Assembly (NCBI GenBank): GCA_010014835.2
Contig: JAAAKB020092262.1
Location: forward strand, 1 to 22,031
DNA length: 22,031 bases
DNA from: Apostichopus leukothele
Taxonomy: Eukaryota > Echinodermata > Holothuroidea > Aspidochirotida > Stichopodidae
Direction: 5' to 3'
Positions 8,468-17,084 of this stretch are shown piece after piece (position 1 is the stretch's first letter; every line of letters starts with the position of its first letter). The position numbers and the translations under genes were made by a program. Below the pieces are notes generated by a model. The model was not told where the DNA came from. It worked only from the letters and a program-made list of their open reading frames with translations, and searched no databases.

Positions 8468-9931
8468 AGAGGGTAGCTGAGTGGGAGGCCAGGAGGCACT
8501 CCCACGCAACTGAAAATATGTTTATGGCAATATAAAACATCCTTAATTACCAGACTAATCAGTTATACTTTAATTTAAACTACCAAATATAGATGATAAT
8601 TACCCTTCCTACGACAGTATTTACCCATTCACCTTAGCAGCTGCTCATGGCATAACTATGCGACCGCAGTTATTTAAATGAGGACCGTTTTCAATGAACA
8701 CTGTTGACTTCAATAATTATTCCCCACCTCAAAACATATAGAGTAACTTAAATGGTAACAAAAAGAAATATCTATAGATAATATACCAGAGGAGGGATGA
8801 GGGGAAGGAAAGGGTAGGGGTTCTCGTAGAAACGAAACATTTTAAGACATCCAAAATCATCGCAAGAGTGCACTTGACAGTCATATGGCGAACAGTCATT
8901 GCTAAGGAGAAATCCTTCGGCAGAATAATGCAGCCTTTCCTTGAAATATACAGTAAATCCTTAAATAAATATCACAATTCAATCTGTTCACTGGCACAGT
9001 GATAAACCTGGCCCGACCTTGTGTGTCTATAAATTAGTTCTTTGAACTCCTAGATTAAACCGTTTTGATTGGCGGTTGCAGTGCTATACGATCTATACAT
9101 ATTCATATTTGAAAGATAAAGCGCTATAACTTATAGGCAGGTGCAGGTAGCACACATCAAGAGTTGACAACAATAGCTCATTTACCACGTGGCAAATTCG
9201 TAACTATATGCGAGTATAGAATCGGGCCGAGTATTGGGCCCCTTGCAATGAAAAGTGATATCAGAGATTATATTGTGGTGGTCTACATTAATATGTAAGC
9301 CACATACATATATACAGAGCTTGTGTGTATGATAAAAGTGTTTTAAGTTAACCTCAACTTGCATTCGTACGTTATAACATTTACTTCTTTTCTTCTTCAG
9401 AATAAATCGTGTTGATGTGCGAGACTATATTATCGTGATTGGTAAGATAACTTAAGTTATGTCAAACCATTTCATATCGAATAAACAAACGATAATAGTC
9501 AACGGATTAACAGAACTCTGCTTGACCAGATAATTAAATGTGACACGAACCGCCCAACCATCATCATTGCTGTATATGATAGAGATAATTGACATGAACA
9601 TCTTCCCTAAACAGCTAAGACAAATCTTTTTTCCATCTGGGATCAATCGTAGATTTAATGTTGCTTCATATGAAAGTATGAAGACTTAATCGAGTCTATA
9701 TATGACATCAAGCCGCATGTGCTTTATTTGAATTATATGTTTTCTTTATTTTTTACACTGCTTTTTCCCCGTAATGAGACGGACTTTGCAAAATGATAAA
9801 TTTAAATAAATACCATTGAAGTTCTTAACATGACCAATTGATGGCAGTGGTTTCATTCAGTCAACACTGTCAACCTTTTACCATTTTTTAACCTAACCCA
9901 TGGCAGCTCCTAGAAATGACTTTTAATGTAG
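8468..9931. other. Non-coding stretch
   Basis: No gene or repeat family recognised. A purine-rich patch lies at about 8790-8822. Minus-strand open frames at 9182-9364 and 9452-9646 are short, motif-free and look like chance. Confidence 0.6.
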
Positions 9932-9982
9932 GATATCTCCCAAACAAAGCAAGATTTTTCTTATCTGTGTTGGGGAGATATC
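9932..9982. repeat. Inverted repeat, 15-bp arms, 21-nt loop
   Basis: Left arm GATATCTCCCAAACA (9932-9946) and right arm TGTTGGGGAGATATC (9968-9982) are complementary at 14 of 15 positions. The pairing does not extend into the flanks, so this is a short hairpin. It could be a transposon end, an RNA hairpin or chance. Confidence 0.85.
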
Positions 9983-10239
9983 TGTCATATAGCCTATAAA
10001 CTAAAGCCGATGATCATTGGGATTGTGTCACCTTTCAAACATGTTGCAAACTTCACTGGCTCGAAACCCGTTTCAACCTCGCTTTGAGGTGCTTATGAGG
10101 CCTTTCTCATTAAATGCTAAATCAAGGATAGAACTATACAAAAGATTATAATACTTACATATATGAATCCAAACGAGAAATGCATGAACGACTACACTGC
10201 ACTGTCGCATGTGCCCTGACACAGAAGTGAACCAAATGA
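9983..10239. other. Non-coding spacer
   Basis: No gene recognised. Confidence 0.5.
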
Positions 10240-10446
10240 CCACTCAGCTCAAAAGTCAACTACGACTCTACCAGTTCTGACATTAAACCAGGAAAGTTTC
10301 TTATTTCATTACCATTTGCACAAAATCTATTTAACTTTCGATGCACTTTGAACTGTCCTGAGCGAGACTCCTTTGTTTACCAAAAGCCTGGAACCTGCAC
10401 GATTGTAAAGAAGACAGTCCTTCCTTATAGCTTGTCAACAAACTAA
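10240..10446 (+). CDS. Doubtful open frame, cysteine-containing, exon-like
   Basis: 69 codons open from a TGA to a TAA with no internal ATG, so it could be only an exon. A possible acceptor CCACTCAG ends at 10247, but its pyrimidine tract is weak. The peptide has DIKPGKFLISLPF, then three cysteines in FRCTLNCPERDSF and PGTCTIVKK, and ends SLSTN. It reads better than most local frames, but a 69-codon opening is expected by chance in a window of this size. No family is recognised. Confidence 0.13.
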   Translation, partial: PLSSKVNYDSTSSDIKPGKFLISLPFAQNLFNFRCTLNCPERDSFVYQKPGTCTIVKKTVLPYSLSTN

Positions 10447-10718
10447 TACATATTAGTTTAAACTTTTAGTTAAGGTGTAGGCTTATGTCAATGAAAAGGA
10501 ATGCTTATGAGGGTCTCTAACGGGGGGGTAAAATCTTTCAGGGTTCATTGAAGATACTGAATCATAGACGAACAAAGGCCCTATAACGATCCCACATTGA
10601 GGTGAATTTTCATTACTGGAATGAAAACAACACTGGTGGTATATTATCGTATACTACATTATACTGCTCCATGCAACAATGTTTGAATTGTAACTGCTAC
10701 ATGTTGGCAGATGATAGA
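10447..10718. other. Non-coding spacer
   Basis: Contains a short G run near 10520. No gene seen. Confidence 0.5.
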
Positions 10719-10737
10719 GGGGGGGGGGGGGGGGGGG
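10719..10737. repeat. Poly(G) tract, 19 bases
   Basis: Longest uninterrupted G run in the window, between GATAGA and ACCTGTG. Confidence 0.95.
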
Positions 10738-11427
10738 ACCTGTGTCGACTACTGAAGTCGTTGATCAATTAACAATTATTTAAAAGTTCTTCATAATGTA
10801 AAATGGAACTTGACTTTAAAAGTTTTAAGAATAATATTATTGTTTCTGAAATGTAATAACATCACAGATTCACGAAACGTCAACGCAAAATCTGTTTGAA
10901 CGAATTAATCAAGTATTAATAGTGTACGTGAAGTAATACGTCAAATAGGCCAAAATACTGTCGAAGATGCTACCTTTGCTTAATAAGAATGCCATCCTGG
11001 GAAAATCGCGTATTCCTTCCACATTCCTATACATCCCCTAGAACGGAGCTTGCATAGAACGTGGAAGTAAACACAATAAAGTCTACATCCCTTCACACTC
11101 TGAAAGCTAAATGCCTTCTCAAGGGGTTAAAGGTCATTTATGAGCACTTCGAGGATACTTAGGGTGTACCTAGGGATTCAAAAGAGTTCGAAGGCCATCA
11201 CGTAAAAAGGTAAAAATTGTAAAGACATTTGCACCAGGGGTGTTGTTACAGTCTTTTCACTTTTTTTCAATTTATAGTATGCAGGCTTCAAAGTGGATTG
11301 GTTCAGTGTATTCAGATAGCTTGACATGTAGTCTTTATGAATAGCTACATAGCCCTGACTGTCGAATTGCGATTAGGTATGTATTATTCACCTGTAGGGA
11401 AGTTCATAAGAGCCTTCGTGGAAAAAG
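10738..11427. other. Non-coding stretch, perhaps old repeat
   Basis: No gene recognised. The words AAAGGTCATTT (about 11126) and GAAGGCCATCACG (about 11190) recur in related form downstream (AAAGGTCATCGC, about 11489). This hints at an old dispersed repeat, but I cannot define a unit. Confidence 0.45.
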
Positions 11428-11643
11428 GTGTGTCATAACGTACTTATCAATGGAAAACAGTTCCGAAGAAAAGTGTCTAAAAAGTGGCAAAGGTCATCGC
11501 TTATACAATGGTACAAAAACGCAATGTGGAAACTACCGTGTTCAATACTTGTCACCATGGAGACGATTGATATACAACGATTGTCACAAAAATTTACGAA
11601 AAGATATAATTTTCAAAGAAAAGCAGAAATAAGTTTGTGGTAA
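11428..11643 (+). CDS. Doubtful exon-like ORF with splice donor
   Basis: A 71-codon frame from ATG 11428, rich in lysine, arginine and tryptophan. It runs into TTTGTG followed by GTAAGTG, a near-perfect 5' splice donor at 11640. A second overlapping frame from ATG 11450 (60 codons) is also open, and both cannot easily be real. No domain is recognised. The donor is the only reason to keep it. Confidence 0.12.
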   Translation: MCHNVLINGKQFRRKVSKKWQRSSLIQWYKNAMWKLPCSILVTMETIDIQRLSQKFTKRYNFQRKAEISLW

Positions 11644-12256
11644 GTGTTCGAAATTTCGTGGCAATATAAGCATGCAGATACTGCCAAGCAGTTTTGGTGT
11701 GCATGGTTGTAACTTGTAAGTCCCTTTATATTTACAAAATTACGTTTGTGACAGTCCAAGGAGACAGAGAGAGATAGTTCTTATACCAGATACCCAAATA
11801 GGCAACAGAAACATTGTCATAACTGCACAGTTAATGTTATATAACTGGAATCAGGGAAATGCTTATCTGACAGACTGAGATTATCATTTTTCCTTCCCCT
11901 AACTCTCAATCGATTCTATGCCCATATATAATATAGCTGGAGATCAAAGCGACCGATTGTTAAATCAAGTTTCTTTCCCGCAGTACGTCATTGCAAAATT
12001 TTTTACGATGAAGTACACTTTCACTGGTTTGCGAAGTCGCCTCTTATGACGAAGAATCGGGCTATGATCCAACTTGACTAATCATATAGAGTAGCTATTC
12101 GTCACGCTAGCAACATCAAGCAAGATATTGTGTTTTTCATTGGCATAATATTGGTGAATAAGTAAAGCGTTACAGATAAGGTGTACATGTGATTTAAAAG
12201 CGGATTTAATAATTTAAAGAAGTTTTCGTTTAACCACAACTTCCCCTTACAATTCC
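11644..12256. other. Non-coding stretch
   Basis: No gene, RNA or repeat family recognised. Confidence 0.6.
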
Positions 12257-12298
12257 CACCTCACCCCCCCCTCCCCCCCCACCCACCCCACCCCCGCC
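12257..12298. repeat. C-rich tract
   Basis: Runs of 7 and 8 C, then ACCCACCCCACCCCCGCC. On the minus strand this has several G runs of four or more, so a G-quadruplex is possible. Confidence 0.9.
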
Positions 12299-12860
12299 GA
12301 GTAACTATATACTACCAGATCAAAATGAAAATATTTATAGACGGTCTATTAAAGTTACTAAAGCAATATATAACATACTGAATCTTCAACACCTAAATCT
12401 TAAATTGAAATGTCTGAACCACTGGAGTATCATCAATGTAGTTATGAAATTAAATCCAACTATCTTGATATTGCCTGTATTTACCTAGCCTGCGGTGCGA
12501 AATAAAATTGACTGTGTATATATTATATACGCATATCGCTTCCAAGAACGCACGAAGCTTTATTACAGAATTCGGTCAATGAATGCAAAGGCCTATATTG
12601 GTACAAAACTGCCCACGATTTGTATATACATCTGTACTAGCCTCAGTATTTGTTTTATTAAACAACATACAGTGATCCACCATGATCATATACCATTGCA
12701 TTAGTCTTACTCGAGAATGAGATAAGTAATTATTACCAAAAGCCTCTCCGCCAAGTAAATTGCATTAGCCGACCGATATTTAGATACACCTACCCACTGC
12801 TGAAAACCAGCTACGAATCATTTTGGAATGTGAAAACCAATGAATGGGCTCAGCCTATCG
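12299..12860. other. Non-coding stretch
   Basis: No gene recognised. A 69-codon plus frame at 12495-12704 is motif-free and repeat-free. I treat it as chance. Confidence 0.6.
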
Positions 12861-12874
12861 GTTGCCATGACAAC
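12861..12874. promoter_or_regulatory. RFX X-box-like site
   Basis: GTTGCCATGACAAC is an imperfect palindrome that differs by one base from the classic RFX X-box GTTGCCATGGCAAC. RFX factors use such sites in ciliary and other gene promoters. The site is symmetric, so it does not give direction. Confidence 0.5.
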
Positions 12875-12908
12875 AACACATAAACCCTGGTAGTTTGTTT
12901 CCACATAG

Positions 12909-12917
12909 TATATATAG
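12909..12917 (+). promoter_or_regulatory. TATA-box-like element downstream of the X-box
   Basis: TATATATAG starts 34 bp after the end of the X-box. A start of transcription would be expected near 12935-12945. No convincing coding start follows within the next few hundred bases, where the first ATG opens only three codons. Confidence 0.3.
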
Positions 12918-12959
12918 AAGTCAAACAAGTGTCAGGGACAAATTTCATTGTTTAGTGGG

Positions 12960-13120
12960 GAAAATACAGCCTACTACACAACAAATGCCTATATAGCGCT
13001 TTACATAAAAGAGTATCTCAAAGCACTTTACACGGGACTAGAACGGTAAAATCAAATATAAGATACAGAGTATAATAAAAAAGGAATAAAGTAGTCAAAG
13101 CAAAATCAGAAAATAAAGGT
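12960..13120 (+). repeat. Interspersed-repeat fragment with paired AGCRCTTTACA boxes
   Basis: CTATATAGCGCTTTACATAA (12989-13008) is followed by TCTCAAAGCACTTTACA (13016-13032), so two boxes AGCGCTTTACA and AGCACTTTACA stand 27 bp apart. From memory this word pair recurs in dispersed repeats of many aquatic animals. An A-rich segment with AATAAA-like words follows. Borders and family are not certain. Confidence 0.45.
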
Positions 13121-13141
13121 TAACTTGGTGTCATCCACAGT

Positions 13142-13198
13142 CACGTGACACTCGTTACCGTACTCAATCAGCATTATAGACACGTGACACTCATTACC
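13142..13198. repeat. Duplicated E-box segment, period 39
   Basis: CACGTGACACTCGTTACC (13142-13159) and CACGTGACACTCATTACC (13181-13198) differ at one of 18 bases. Each contains a CACGTG E-box. The first lies in GTCACGTGAC, the form bound by USF/MiT-TFE factors. It may be a tandem duplication or a paired regulatory site. Confidence 0.75.
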
Positions 13199-13907
13199 TA
13201 TAACACTGAACTCCACAATGAAGTACCGGGCCGTTATTTTCCGCATTCTTGTGCACACTTATAAACAATGTTTGGGGAATGAACTCTGCTACTTTCATCA
13301 TACATACATTGGTGCAAATTTGATGTGTAAATCAAAGTATAACCTATGCTGCAGCGTGACCAGAAAGTACCTGTAGGTTACTATACATTTCTCTCGGCAG
13401 CTAATCACGTGGTTTTATTCACACTGCATAACCGCATTTTGTGTGTGTTCCACATCGCTTGGTGTGCACACGCGTGCCACTGTGAACCCAATGCAACCTT
13501 ATGTGTGAATGCTATGACACGTATACATACGTACCTATATTGTTGCCAAAAACAGTTGTCTTATATACCATCAACAATTAATAACAAATTAAAGACAACG
13601 CCCGCCACGATTTCTATATGCATTATAATAGTAAGCTTTTATTCTAGGAGTCTATCAGCTACATGTATGTATAGCCTAGCTAGACAAGCCGTTATACAAG
13701 TTTATTCATGGTGTTAAAGTATGTTTACGTGCTGCTACAGAAGTTCGTAATATTCCTTCACTATGCAGCTATTACAGTATGCATATTGTTATGTTGTTGA
13801 AGACATGGGGGCGTCGAGAGTGAGGCCTGAACCCACATTCGACACGCCAAACTGCACGAGACCAGACTGCATGAGACTTAGAACTCTGTACTAACACGGG
13901 TATCAAT
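13199..13907. other. Non-coding stretch containing the longest ORF
   Basis: The longest open frame of the window (13346-13717, plus, 123 codons) lies here. Its translation is rich in cysteine, histidine and tyrosine, without charged blocks, domain motifs, a signal peptide or repeat structure, and no splice or promoter signal supports it. I treat it as chance. Confidence 0.55.
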
Positions 13908-13921
13908 GGGGGGGGGGGGGG
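13908..13921. repeat. Poly(G) tract, 14 bases
   Basis: Run of 14 G between TATCAAT and TTGAG. Confidence 0.95.
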
Positions 13922-14230
13922 TTGAGAAACACGAGTCCGCATGTAACAATACATACGGCGTTACCGCTATCTTTTTAATAAGACGAGTTGCAGCCATCAA
14001 AAGCAAGAAATCAGGGCTTGGCTCTGCTTTCCACGAACCACGAAACGGTATACCAGCGCAAACTAGCAACGTATTCTTTATTACAATAAAATCAGTTTTA
14101 CTGACTTATTTTCAAAAAACATGAAAAAAACGGTAAGACATGACAAGAAATCACATTATAATGTTAATGATGCCTTTTGTGGACCATCAGCAACGTCGCA
14201 GATTGGCGAAGGGGGACTGGATGAAAGGAT
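13922..14230. other. Spacer between two poly(G) tracts
   Basis: Open in several frames on both strands over about 13930-14070, with slightly higher GC, but no motif or family is recognised. Confidence 0.45.
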
Positions 14231-14254
14231 GGGGGGGGGGGGGGTGGGTGGGGT
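14231..14254. repeat. Poly(G) tract with G-rich extension
   Basis: 14 G followed by TGGGTGGGG. It has four or more closely spaced G runs, hence G-quadruplex potential on the plus strand. Confidence 0.95.
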
Positions 14255-14785
14255 CTTGTAGGGTTCCGGTTATTATTTCTCACATGTAAAACGAGGTTCG
14301 TCCTTTTCATTGTCACGATGCCACCGCGATGACTCAGATCTTGAAAAGTGCATTTAACCCATGCGTCCAAACATCCATCATTCCCTTAATTGTACTGCAC
14401 TATAACGTTTACTTACCACAGTTATGCTATATTGTATTGTTAAACATCCTACTCATAATTTGCTGAGGTGTCGTATAATTCACACCTTACACTTTGGTAA
14501 ACAATGACTAAATTTTGGTGCGGGTATATGGTAAGTTAAACAATAACGTGCGTAATCGCGTTTTCGAGACCAGAAAGACCACGGGGCAGGTTCGTGTGTT
14601 TCGGCTTCAAACGGAAATGTTGGCTGGACTAGATATATTTCAGTGTTCGCACACCTAGTACGCAGCATTCACAAACACTATTGACTTAAATAATCAAGAA
14701 ATATTTCATCATTATTTGACAACAAGGACTGGACGAGTCAGATTTTTTGGAGATATGCCGCATCAAGGAATGTAAGACTATAGTG
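14255..14785. other. Non-coding stretch
   Basis: A 62-codon minus frame at 14480-14668 is the only notable frame. It contains a short mixed-charge stretch (PFEAETHEPAPWSFWSRKRD) but no known motif, and I do not support it as a gene. Confidence 0.5.
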
Positions 14786-15085
14786 CTATCGTATGTGGGA
14801 AGGGTTGGGAGAAAAATGTGAAATTGGTGTGGAAGCAAAACGTGTGGGTTGGGAGAAAGGAGAATGGAGGGGTGGGGAAGGGTGTGGTGAGGAAAGACTT
14901 TTCAATGACTTGAAATAAAATGTTGTGTCACCAGAGCACTAACTTTGCACTTTGTGTCACCAGACTGCACTAAATTGTATTCTTTCACTATATAGTAGAA
15001 TGGCGGGGAGAGGGGGCTCTTGAATGTCTTGATATTACATGTAATGTGTCACCAGCCTGGCACTAAATTGACATTCTTCCATTAT
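14786..15085 (+). repeat. G-rich repeats and TGTGTCACCAG duplication
   Basis: First, GTGGGAAGGGTTGGGAGA and GTGTGGGTTGGGAGAAAG occur as an imperfect pair at about 14794-14860, followed by a G-rich patch. Second, TGTGTCACCAG occurs at 14924/14925, 14953 and 15045, with the shared follow-on GCACTAAATTG and ATTCTT in the last two. A longer block (G-rich patch, AATGWCTTGA, TGTGTCACCAG) appears twice with a period of about 121 bp. It is a decayed local duplication. Confidence 0.7.
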
Positions 15086-15263
15086 AAATGGCATTGCCCT
15101 ATGCCGTAACTGCTGCATATATTAGTCTACTCCATATTTATAGTTGCTTTCACAATCCCTGTAACATTTGAATACTTTTGCTAACGTCTATACAACGTGG
15201 CGTCCTTTATAGATCCTGTCACGTTAACGACTTGTAAAAACCCAATGTTTTCATGGAACTTAC
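15086..15263. other. Possible intron start on the minus strand
   Basis: If the exon at 15264-15399 is real, this is the 5' part of its intron. Otherwise it is featureless. Confidence 0.3.
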
Positions 15264-15399
15264 AATTGAAATTCGCCGACATGGTAGATATAAATGCTCC
15301 AATGGCGGGGCCCCACTTAGTATAAACCAGATCTATAAATATAACAGCGAGAGATGATGTCAGGAGTAAGAGAGCACTATAATATATTGACATGCGCAT
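15264..15399 (-). CDS. Candidate first coding exon, signal-anchor protein
   Basis: From ATG at 15399 the frame runs 45 codons to a perfect donor (exon ends TTTCAATT, then GTAAGT starting at 15263). If unspliced, the frame continues to TAG at 15181. The peptide has a short polar start (MRMSIYYS), a hydrophobic run of about 18 residues (ALLLLTSSLAVIFIDLV, residues 9-25), then YTKWGPAIGAFISTMSANFN. That layout suits a type II membrane protein (Golgi glycosyltransferase or sulfotransferase style) or a signal peptide. I recognise no family, and no following exon was found. A second Met at residue 3 is in frame. Context at the ATG is fair (C at -3, C at +4). It could be chance, since hydrophobic frames are common in AT-rich DNA. 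Confidence 0.28.
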
Positions 15400-16078
15400 T
15401 GGCTCATCAATCAGTGGACGTAACTCATCTACCGAAGACCGCAGATAAGTACTCTCTCTCCCAGATAGACTATATACATGTCCTTATAGTAATGTTCTGA
15501 ACTATAACATAACCAATGACGTAACAATGTTGCACTGGTTCTCGGTCTGGATCAACTTATAGTACATAGCAAACAATCAAAACATTTTATATTTCAGTCG
15601 TTTTGTATTATAATTCCATGTCAAATTCATCATACCCAATGAGTTACTCTATACCGTTAAGAGTTGTTTTCTTATCTTAATAGGCCCTACTATATGTAAT
15701 ACACATGCGTGAATTAGATATAAATCTAACGCAAACGTCCTTTATTTGTTCACGTTTGGGATTGTCCAACAATAAGAAACTATAACTTTTAATTGACCCA
15801 GGCCTATCGTCTCTTTCGTGTTAACAAGGCATTTGAAATCGAATACGTTGAGATCTTACTCAGCGGCCAGACAAAAGCTAAACTCACACCAAATAGCTCA
15901 AAGTTTTTATCTTCTTATAAGAGCCTGTTTAGCTATTGATATTTAAGACTGATTGGCTAACTAAACACACCTACAGTTTCGCAGTCCAAGTTGCTTGTTA
16001 TTTGGGTATTGTCTGGTACGTTACCGTAGTACGTTGTACAATTGGTACATATCGAAACATGAAAGTTATAAGGCAATT
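15400..16078. other. Non-coding stretch
   Basis: No gene recognised. It would contain the promoter and 5' UTR of the minus-strand exon above if that exon is real, but there is no clear TATA or initiator. Confidence 0.45.
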
Positions 16079-16333
16079 ATGTTCGAATTCCGACGTAAAT
16101 TGGTTAATTTCGACCTGAGTCAATTCATTTCACGAACCGTATACAAACACACTCGAGGTTTATATATTTTCATTATATCTTATACTTGTAAAAGCAATAC
16201 TCAACAGAACTTAAGTATAGGAAGTGTATCTATGTCAGTGAATTATTACCGCTGGGACATATTTGTCAAGGTTGATGTTCTCCATCGAAAGAAAAAACAC
16301 CAAGGGTCCTTCAAGCTACACGCAGCTGTATAA
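16079..16333 (+). CDS. Doubtful 84-residue ORF
   Basis: ATG with A at -3 opens 84 codons to TAA. The frame is open for a further 28 codons upstream. It starts MFEFRRKLVNFDLSQFISR and has a hydrophobic stretch (LYIFIISYTC). A basic tail VLHRKKKHQGSFKLHAAV ends it. The mix is more protein-like than most frames here, but no domain is recognised and no splice or promoter signal supports it. Confidence 0.17.
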   Translation: MFEFRRKLVNFDLSQFISRTVYKHTRGLYIFIISYTCKSNTQQNLSIGSVSMSVNYYRWDIFVKVDVLHRKKKHQGSFKLHAAV

Positions 16334-16370
16334 TAGTACGCTGATACTGTACACCATTCTGTTGAGCTAG

Positions 16371-16381
16371 TCACGTGATAT
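16371..16381. promoter_or_regulatory. CACGTG E-box
   Basis: GTCACGTGAT, the same extended form as the E-boxes at 13140 and near 3915. It is a single site of unknown function. Confidence 0.25.
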
Positions 16382-16619
16382 ACACTTCAGTTCTATTCAG
16401 ATGTATACAAGTGGGTACTTACAGCCGTTTGATCGCTCCGCCTTGGTAAATTATAAACCGTTAAATCCAATCTATAAAAGAAGAATTGTGTCCCACAAAA
16501 TTAAATGTTAATGCGCCTACGGTTTATTTATTTACAAACCTTTCACGCCTATTGTCTTCATGCCAGCAGTTAATTTACGATACTATATGTCTTCTGGTAT
16601 ACGCCAGACAGTGTAGTAC

Positions 16620-16800
16620 CTACGAGTTACAATGACGTGAGTACAAGAAGAATTGCCTCGGTACGAGTATACGGCCATGAGTACAAGGCTGTCGGAACGA
16701 GTACGTGTTATGTAAACGTGCACTATATGGGGTATTGATACTAGAAAACCGAGTACAAGCAAATAGGCCTATGCTTGAATAGGAGTATGAGTAAGGACTC
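16620..16800 (+). repeat. Degenerate GAGTAC-based repeat
   Basis: GAGTAC occurs at 16639, 16679, 16699 and 16751, usually followed by AAG or GTG. Decayed forms (GAGTTA, GAGTAT, GAGTAA) occur at 16624, 16665, 16783 and 16789. It looks like an old short tandem repeat broken up by substitutions and small insertions. The minus-strand open frame over it is a shadow. Confidence 0.5.
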
Positions 16801-16913
16801 ACAACAAGCCTGGTGCACGTACTATACGGTGACTATCGGCCTCAGGATGTGTAAGAAATGCATGAAGCTTTACGAAAGTCTCATCGTTAATGACGTACGG
16901 TAAAATATACATA
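16801..16913. other. Non-coding spacer
   Basis: Nothing recognised. Confidence 0.5.
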
Positions 16914-16943
16914 GGGAGTTGTTATGGTTCCATAACAACTCCC
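16914..16943. repeat. Perfect 14-bp inverted repeat, 2-nt centre
   Basis: GGGAGTTGTTATGG (16914-16927), TT, CCATAACAACTCCC (16930-16943). All 14 pairs match. AACTCCC is repeated once more right after it (16944-16950), so the local sequence has three copies of the arm's end. Such a near-perfect palindrome is unusual for decayed DNA. Confidence 0.95.
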
Positions 16944-17040
16944 AACTCCCTGATATACCCTACATGTGGCTGATTAACTTAGGACCATGTAAGTGACTGC
17001 TATACACCACTCTGTTATTACACATTTAGTCCGTCGTTCC

Positions 17041-17084
17041 CCAGCCAACCACCCCCACCCCCCTCCCACCCCCACACACACACT
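17041..17084. repeat. C-rich tract with (CA)n end
   Basis: ACCCCCACCCCCCTCCCACC followed by about five CA units, then CTTCTTTCTTG. It is a polypyrimidine-type simple repeat. Confidence 0.9.

Noticed and set aside
8474-8485. tRNA A-box-like word TAGCTGAGTGGG
   Set aside because: No B box, no cloverleaf arms and no acceptor stem nearby, and it sits in a G-rich patch.
13346-13717. Longest ORF of the window (123 codons, plus)
   Set aside because: No motif, odd cysteine/histidine/tyrosine-rich texture, no splice or promoter context. Frames of this length are expected by chance across six frames in 22 kb.
13906-14124. Open frames on both strands behind a poly(G) run
   Set aside because: The plus frame starts in the homopolymer, and the frames mirror each other without recognisable protein features.
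14480-14668. 62-codon minus ORF with a mixed-charge stretch
   Set aside because: No family, no splice or promoter signal and a short length.
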